A stretch of 64,000 bases of DNA, taken from positions 186,001-250,000 of the forward strand of contig NZ_CP166840.1 in NCBI RefSeq assembly GCF_041346925.1, in the 5' to 3' direction. Numbering within the stretch: the first letter of the stretch is position 1; each line of letters opens with the position of its first letter. The translations under genes were made by a program, and so were the position numbers. Source of the DNA: Agaribacterium sp. ZY112 (GTDB taxonomy: Bacteria; Pseudomonadota; Gammaproteobacteria; Pseudomonadales; Cellvibrionaceae). Shown piece by piece: positions 59,076-64,000 of the stretch. Under the pieces are notes generated by a model. That model ran no database searches. It was not told where the DNA came from and saw only the letters and a program-made list of their open reading frames with translations.

Positions 59076-60701
59076 GTGCGCAGTTTTAGCCGCTCTATTC
59101 GTATTGCCCATACGATAGGGAAATACCGACTTTTTGATTTAATTCCTCAGCCGAATAAATTGCGCTGGCGCCTACTGACTTTACCTTTAAAGTTCTACCC
59201 AAAACCCAAACACAATCGCGCAGTTTGTTTACGCTTAGCGCTTGAAGAACTCGGCCCTATTTTTATTAAATTTGGCCAGTTACTCTCGACTCGCCCCGAC
59301 CTATTGCCGCACGACTTAGTTAAAGAATTAAGTCGTTTACAAGATCAAGTACCCCCCTTCGACCAAGAGCAATTTAAGCGGCTAGTAGAACAAGCGCTCG
59401 GAGCAAAAGTTGAAGAAATATTTGATGACTACCAGCACGAAGTACTTGCCTCGGCATCCATCGCACAAGTGCATGAAGCAAAATTAAAAGACGGGCAAGC
59501 CGTTGTTATCAAAGTCGTGCGCCCCGGTATAGAACAAACCATTGCCAGAGACACCGAGCTTTTAGCCAATATTGCCCAATGGCTAGAAAAGTTAAGTAAA
59601 GATGCCCGTAGGTTACGCCCCGTAGACGTAGTCGCAGATTACAGGCTCACCATACTTGATGAACTCGACTTAATGAAAGAAGCGGCCAATGCCTCACAGC
59701 TACGCCGTAACTTTGAAGACGACGACACTCTTTATATTCCTGAGGTTTACTGGCCTTGGTGTCGAAATAATGTCTTGGTCATGGAGCGTATCAACGGTAT
59801 TCCCGTTAATGATATTGAGCAAATAAAAGCCCAAAAAACCGATTTGAAAATGCTGGCCGAACGCGGAGTAGAAGTATTTTTCACACAAGTTTTTGACCAT
59901 AACTTTTTCCATGCGGACATGCACCCAGGTAATGTGTTTGTCTCTCGCGAGAATGCACAACAAAGTCCTAGTTATATTGGTATAGATTGCGCTATTTGTG
60001 GTTCATTAAGTCGTGAAGATCAGTACTATCTAGCGCGCAATTTAATTGCCATGTTCCGACGAGATTACCGCCAAGTAGCCGAACTACATATTAGTAGCGG
60101 ATGGGTACCCTCTCATACTTCAGCAGGAGCATTTGAAAGCGCAATACGTTCTGTGTGTGAACCTATTTTTCAAAAACCACTTAAAGAAATTAGCTTTGGC
60201 GAGGCATTAATTAGCCTATTTAAAACAGCCCAACGCTTTGAAATGCCTGTGCAACCCCAACTAGTACTACTGCAAAAAACCCTGCTGAATATTGAAGGTC
60301 TAGGGCGCCAGCTTTATCCTGAGCTTGACCTATGGGCCACAGCTCACCCCTTTTTAGAAAGATGGATTAAGCAACGATACAGTGTTAAAAACTTATACAA
60401 AGAGCTGAAGTACAACGCACCAGAATGGTTAGAGAAGGCTCCGGCTATTCCCGCCATGCTTGTGCAAAGTTTAGAACAAGGGCAAGAGCTCACACGTATA
60501 GCACCGGAACTTAAAGCAGCAAGCCAAGCCTTTAACAAGCAGCAAAAAAGGATGAGATTTAAGAAAAAGCTACTCGCAAGCCTTGTCCTTAGCGCTGCAG
60601 CCATTTGCCATTACACCCTGCCTGGCGACCTTTCCATTGACACCAGTGCGATTACAGCCATTCTTGTCGCGATTGCGGCCTTAACGTTTATTCAAGCTTA
60701 A
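59076..60701 (+). CDS. ubiB: Ubiquinone biosynthesis kinase-like ATPase UbiB
   Basis: It is an atypical ADCK/COQ8-type kinase at the inner membrane. The 541 residues include the KxGQ motif IKFGQLLSTRPDLLP, the alanine-rich loop SASIAQVHEA, HADMHPGNVF and two C-terminal membrane helices (about 500-540). The metal-binding DFG triplet is D-C-A (GIDCAICGSL, residue about 308); the Asp is kept. Pseudomonas has D-C-G there as I recall. It starts at GTG with AAAGGAC upstream, 2 bp after ubiJ. Confidence 0.95.
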   Translation: MRSFSRSIRIAHTIGKYRLFDLIPQPNKLRWRLLTLPLKFYPKPKHNRAVCLRLALEELGPIFIKFGQLLSTRPDLLPHDLVKELSRLQDQVPPFDQEQFKRLVEQALGAKVEEIFDDYQHEVLASASIAQVHEAKLKDGQAVVIKVVRPGIEQTIARDTELLANIAQWLEKLSKDARRLRPVDVVADYRLTILDELDLMKEAANASQLRRNFEDDDTLYIPEVYWPWCRNNVLVMERINGIPVNDIEQIKAQKTDLKMLAERGVEVFFTQVFDHNFFHADMHPGNVFVSRENAQQSPSYIGIDCAICGSLSREDQYYLARNLIAMFRRDYRQVAELHISSGWVPSHTSAGAFESAIRSVCEPIFQKPLKEISFGEALISLFKTAQRFEMPVQPQLVLLQKTLLNIEGLGRQLYPELDLWATAHPFLERWIKQRYSVKNLYKELKYNAPEWLEKAPAIPAMLVQSLEQGQELTRIAPELKAASQAFNKQQKRMRFKKKLLASLVLSAAAICHYTLPGDLSIDTSAITAILVAIAALTFIQA

Positions 60702-61071
60702 TAGGTTCAACAATAAGCAGGTCGCTGTTTTTAAATATACGACGACTTGCTTTGCCTTTACTTCCCCCCCACCCTCATTCTGCTTTCTGATTATTCTTAG
60801 CAAGCCTTACACTAACCATAAAGTACTAAATTTAAAGCCTGTATTTATAAGTACCAAGAACCCATAAGAGGAATCTGTGATTAGACTCACGAAGCCTTCA
60901 CGTTCACGTGGGATCGTATGCTTAAGTAGATTATGCTGGCAACTTAGCTGTGCTCCAAAATAGCCTATTAAAATATAAAGACTGCTACTTAGAGCCCTAG
61001 AAGTAGCTAAGCATCCATTCTTGGATACATCTCATTACTTTATTAAAAACAATAAATAGTAGGGAATTACC
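60702..61071. other. 370-bp gap between ubiB and the GH16 gene
   Basis: I see no coding frame. It holds a 7-bp hairpin GCTACTT/AAGTAGC (60984-61007) without a T tract, a CACG/CGTG dyad near 60900-60911 and A/T-rich stretches near 60965-60980 that could serve as a promoter for the GH16 gene. None is strong enough to call. It marks the end of the conserved housekeeping block. Confidence 0.6.
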
Positions 61072-62511
61072 ATGAAATATCTAATATCGGTACTCGTATT
61101 ACTTATAAGCCATAGCGCGCTCAGCTTGCCTCAAGCCCCCAACGGAAAACAGTGGCAAACGGTTAACAATCTATCCGATGACTTTAATCACTTTGACAAT
61201 AATAAGTGGCAAAAAAAACACCCTTATTGGAACGGCAGACAGCCCAGTCAGTACAACAGCAATAATGTCTCTGTAGCCAATGGCCACTTACAATTAAAAA
61301 TGACGGTTAAAAACTCAAACCAACAAGGCAACTGGATTTGGGCGCCTGTTGTCACCTCAAAAACAAAAGCCTTTAAAAAAGGCATGTATTCTGAGGCAAG
61401 AGTTAAAATTGCAAATCTATCTGCTGTCACTGCGTTTTGGATGCAAGAGCCGACATACAGTGAAATTGATGTCATTGAAAATTACGGTACCGTAAAAAAT
61501 GACCGCTGGCGTTATCTTGATTACACCATGATGAGCAATACCCATTACTTCACTAATAACTGGGCAACAGACGAAGTCACCCCTGGCCACTACACCAATC
61601 CTAATAAAGCACGCAATGCAGACAGCTACTTCACCTATGGTGTGTGGTGGAAAGACGCGCAGACCGTTATTTTCTATCGCGATGGCGTAGAGGCAGGCCG
61701 AGTTACACCTAAGGCCAACTTTAACGACAACATGTACGTGTTTTTTGATATGGAACCGTTTACTTGGGGCCCGGGTCTACCCACAGTCGCCGACTTAAAT
61801 AACAACAGCATTAATACCTCTTATTTTGATTTTATTAAAACCTACGAGCTAATAGATAAAAATTCCGATGGCTCGGACGGTTCTGATGGGTCAGATGGCA
61901 CTAACGGAGGATCTACGCCACTAGTCGATCAATGTAATACTACCGCCCAATGTAAAGCCACTTATGGCAACTTAGCCAACGATTGTAAAAACAGTGCAAG
62001 TGCAAATAGTATTTGTATGTGTGGTACAAGCCCTTGTGATAACGGCTCAGATGATGACACTTCTGACGACTCCAATGGAGGCGACTCTAATCTCGTAAGT
62101 CTAAGAAAAGGAAACAGCAGCAACTACGCCCTTGATGCAGGAAATGGTGGTAGCAACGGCCAAAACATTGCTCTTTGGAATTACAGCGCCAATAACATTA
62201 ACCAGCAGTGGCTAGAAATAGACCGTGGCAATGGCTATTACAGCTACCAAAAAAACAGCACCAATTATTGTATCGATGGAGGCAATGGCGGTTCTAATCT
62301 TGCAAACCTATATCTATGGACCTGCAATAATAACAACCATAACCAACACTGGAAAAAGATAGCCCTAGGCAATAACAAATATAGATTAGAAAAACGTAAC
62401 GCCAGTGCCTACTCGATAGATGGCAATAACGGTGGCGCTGCGGGCCAGAATGTCTATTTATGGTCATCGAATAGCGGTAACGGCAACCAACAGTGGATTA
62501 TTAGTAACTAA
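61072..62511 (+). CDS. Secreted GH16 glycoside hydrolase (agarase-like) with Cys-rich module and CBM13
   Basis: The 479-residue protein has a signal peptide (MKYLISVLVLLISHSALS), a GH16 catalytic domain (about 25-263) with the nucleophile/acid-base motif SEIDVIENYG, a (SDG)n linker, a Cys-rich segment (about 285-325; CNTTAQCKATYG, NSICMCGTSPCD) and a ricin-type CBM13 with three QxW repeats (NQQW, NQHW, NQQW). The DMEPFTWGPGLPT...NNSINTSYFDF end resembles beta-agarases and porphyranases, but the exact substrate is uncertain. AGGG precedes the ATG. It is the only clear polysaccharidase in the window. Confidence 0.9.
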   Translation: MKYLISVLVLLISHSALSLPQAPNGKQWQTVNNLSDDFNHFDNNKWQKKHPYWNGRQPSQYNSNNVSVANGHLQLKMTVKNSNQQGNWIWAPVVTSKTKAFKKGMYSEARVKIANLSAVTAFWMQEPTYSEIDVIENYGTVKNDRWRYLDYTMMSNTHYFTNNWATDEVTPGHYTNPNKARNADSYFTYGVWWKDAQTVIFYRDGVEAGRVTPKANFNDNMYVFFDMEPFTWGPGLPTVADLNNNSINTSYFDFIKTYELIDKNSDGSDGSDGSDGTNGGSTPLVDQCNTTAQCKATYGNLANDCKNSASANSICMCGTSPCDNGSDDDTSDDSNGGDSNLVSLRKGNSSNYALDAGNGGSNGQNIALWNYSANNINQQWLEIDRGNGYYSYQKNSTNYCIDGGNGGSNLANLYLWTCNNNNHNQHWKKIALGNNKYRLEKRNASAYSIDGNNGGAAGQNVYLWSSNSGNGNQQWIISN

Positions 62512-62516
62512 CCTGT

Positions 62517-62553
62517 TTAGCTTGGTTTAAGCGCAGCATTTAAACCAAGCTAA
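62517..62553 (+). terminator. Long-stem terminator after the GH16 gene
   Basis: TTAGCTTGGTTTAA and TTAAACCAAGCTAA form a perfect 14-bp stem with a 9-base loop, 5 bp after the stop codon; it is followed by TTCTT. The stem is strong and the T tract short, so termination is probable rather than certain. Confidence 0.7.
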
Positions 62554-62577
62554 TTCTTAAGACAAAGTACAAATAAG

Positions 62578-62645
62578 CGGCAGCCTAAAAACTGATTAGA
62601 ACGGTGGCTAAACAACCGTTCATAATAAGCTGTTTCTAGCTGCCG
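62578..62645. repeat. 68-bp palindromic element between GH16 and the next gene
   Basis: Outer arms CGGCAGC/GCTGCCG and inner arms GAACGGT/ACCGTTC are perfect inverse complements at matching distances, and the sequence between them pairs imperfectly (CTAAAAACTG with a CTGTTTCTAG side). The whole forms one long hairpin with bulges. It is not a normal terminator and starts 24 bp after one. Promoter-proximal leader, processing site or miniature repeat are all possible. Confidence 0.6.
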
Positions 62646-62689
62646 ATTTAGCCCTACTTTTTTTATACCCATCAACCTTAAAAACATGT

Positions 62690-64000
62690 ATGAACACAGT
62701 AAGATCACTCAATATTAAAACATGGAAACTAGGCATTTTGACCCTGGCCTGCTTCACACTGGGGTTTTTATGTCACGCAACCTTGTTTTCAAAAAATAGT
62801 GATCTAATCCCCAATGGAAAAATATCGTTTGCACAATCCAAAATCAACAACACAACAAGTGATCAGCGCACAAACAGTTACAACAAAAGTTTACAAGAAT
62901 CTAGCGGCCTAACAATTAAAGCCCACCATCAACCCGTATTTAAAAGTGCCAAACAAATAAAAAAACAGATAACTCAACTAAACAAGGCACCGAACAACAG
63001 CTTAAACGACTCCATACTAAACATCTCTATTGCTGAGTGGGCACAAGTATCCCCAGAAGAAGCCCTACAACACCTACTCACTTTAAACAATCAAGAACAG
63101 CAAAAACTAATACCTGTACTTATGGCTGTGGCAGGCCAAAATAAAAATAACTTTATAGAGAACTGGCTTCAACAGAACAAACAACACAAGCAGCACGCTT
63201 ATTGGGCACAAGCTTATTATCATAGCTATGCCCACAGCGCCCCAGAAGCAGCACTACAGAGTTTAAATGAACATTACAGTGCGGATGAACGAGGAGACCT
63301 ACTAAGCAGCATCATTGATGCTTGGGCCAAACTAAATATTGACGCCACACTTAACTGGTTAGATCAACAACAAACCAATACGCTTACACAAGAGCTATAT
63401 AATCGGGCCATAAACCAATATATTCAGCAAGATCCAAGTAGTGCGGCATTGCTCGTGACAAAACTTAATGCAAGCGATAACAAAAACCAACTCATTTCTG
63501 CTACTGCAAATGCTTTAGCACAACAAGATATCTATGGCGCCCTAGACTGGGCAGAAACACTTCAAGGGAATGAGCGCGCGATTGCACTCTCAACAGTGAT
63601 GAACGACTGGGCTTCGCAAGGCATTCCAGAAGCGGCTCTAGACTATGTTTTAGCAGATAACAACCTTCAATCTAACAGCGATGTTTTAGTTGCTACAGTG
63701 AGTAATATTGCCAACCACGATCACTATTTATTAATCGAGCGACTATCTGAATTTAATGAATCAAACAAAGTTATCGTCGTACAAGAAATAGCTAACGCTT
63801 TTATGCGCCAAGATCATGTTAATGACTTTGAACTTTGGTATCAAAATCTTAGCAATGGTGCACAAAGGGAAGCCGCAAGCGTAGCTGCTATTAACGCTAA
63901 CTTACGTAAGCGGCCACAGCTGGCCTTTAAATATGCTGAGAACGTCATATCTTCTCAAAGCAGGAAAAACTATTTAGCGCAAGCGGCCAAATCTTGGGCG
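62690..64000 (+). CDS. Membrane-anchored helical-repeat protein of unknown function (3' end cut by window edge)
   Basis: The frame is open for 437 codons from an ATG at 62690 to the last base, with no stop, so it is truncated by the window. Residues 12-33 form one hydrophobic segment (LGILTLACFTLGFLCHATLF), an uncleaved anchor or signal. From about residue 110 the protein consists of repeated alpha-helical units of roughly 30-36 residues with a W-A...P/D..AL.W pattern (for example IAEWAQVSPEEALQHL, DIYGALDWAETL, MNDWASQGIPEAALDYV), as in uncharacterised repeat proteins of marine bacteria. I do not recognise a function. No Shine-Dalgarno is strong. Confidence 0.7.
   Translation, partial: MNTVRSLNIKTWKLGILTLACFTLGFLCHATLFSKNSDLIPNGKISFAQSKINNTTSDQRTNSYNKSLQESSGLTIKAHHQPVFKSAKQIKKQITQLNKAPNNSLNDSILNISIAEWAQVSPEEALQHLLTLNNQEQQKLIPVLMAVAGQNKNNFIENWLQQNKQHKQHAYWAQAYYHSYAHSAPEAALQSLNEHYSADERGDLLSSIIDAWAKLNIDATLNWLDQQQTNTLTQELYNRAINQYIQQDPSSAALLVTKLNASDNKNQLISATANALAQQDIYGALDWAETLQGNERAIALSTVMNDWASQGIPEAALDYVLADNNLQSNSDVLVATVSNIANHDHYLLIERLSEFNESNKVIVVQEIANAFMRQDHVNDFELWYQNLSNGAQREAASVAAINANLRKRPQLAFKYAENVISSQSRKNYLAQAAKSWA

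Overview
The window is 64 kb of bacterial chromosome from a gammaproteobacterium. The gene orders match both the Escherichia coli psd-rsgA-orn-queG-nnr-tsaE-amiB-mutL-miaA-hfq-hflX-hflK-hflC-purA-rnr-rlmB-rpsF-rpsR-rplI region and the Pseudomonas pilMNOPQ-aroK-aroB-damX-gltB-gltD-hemE and rpmE-priA-hslVU-ubiE blocks. The right end carries a secreted agarase-like GH16 enzyme with a cysteine-rich module and a ricin-type CBM13, an arrangement common in marine polysaccharide degraders of the Cellvibrionales (Saccharophagus/Teredinibacter type). That affiliation is an inference. Base composition is moderate and even by eye. I saw no insertion sequence, prophage, CRISPR array, rRNA or tRNA.

Layout. 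1-4.3 kb: a UspA-like protein (cut by the edge), panC-panD, then a small accessory group (glutathione transferase, WYL regulator, DUF6445 protein). 4.4-8.1 kb: the rpsF-rpsR-DUF2232-rplI ribosomal operon followed by dnaB, with a clear promoter, a candidate S6:S18 leader and tandem terminator hairpins. 8.1-12.4 kb: ldhA, rlmB, rnr. 12.6-14.1 kb: a YfaZ-like outer-membrane protein, a small heat-shock protein with a possible RNA thermometer, and a PilZ protein. 14.2-28.7 kb: the purA/hisZ/hflKCX/hfq/miaA/mutL/amidase/tsaE/nnr superoperon on the minus strand, with queG divergent. 28.8-33.6 kb: orn, rsgA, a RhdA-type sulfurtransferase, psd and a degenerate HD-GYP protein. 33.7-49.3 kb: hemE, gltD, gltB, a DamX-like SPOR protein, aroB, aroK and pilQPONM, all minus strand. 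49.4-60.7 kb, plus strand except rpmE: ponA, rpmE, priA, a SPOR protein, hslV, hslU, a DUF971 protein, ubiE, ubiJ and ubiB. 60.7-64 kb: a secreted GH16 enzyme and the start of a membrane-anchored helical-repeat protein that runs off the end.

The genes are mainly housekeeping: translation and replication, tRNA and rRNA modification (miaA, tsaE, queG, rlmB), metabolite repair (nnr), RNA turnover (rnr, orn, hfq), envelope and cell division (amidase, ponA, SPOR proteins, type IV pilus assembly), ammonia assimilation (gltBD), and the shikimate, haem, pantothenate and ubiquinone pathways.

The most unusual signal is non-coding. The 409-bp gap between hemE and gltD holds two homologous palindromic elements in opposite orientation. 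Their cores match at about 46 of 60 positions, they share a hairpin with two compensatory base-pair changes, and each is enclosed by a different outer inverted repeat. Other points of interest are a calcium-loop insertion in PilQ, an HD-GYP domain that has lost nearly all its metal ligands, and a 68-bp palindrome beside the GH16 gene.
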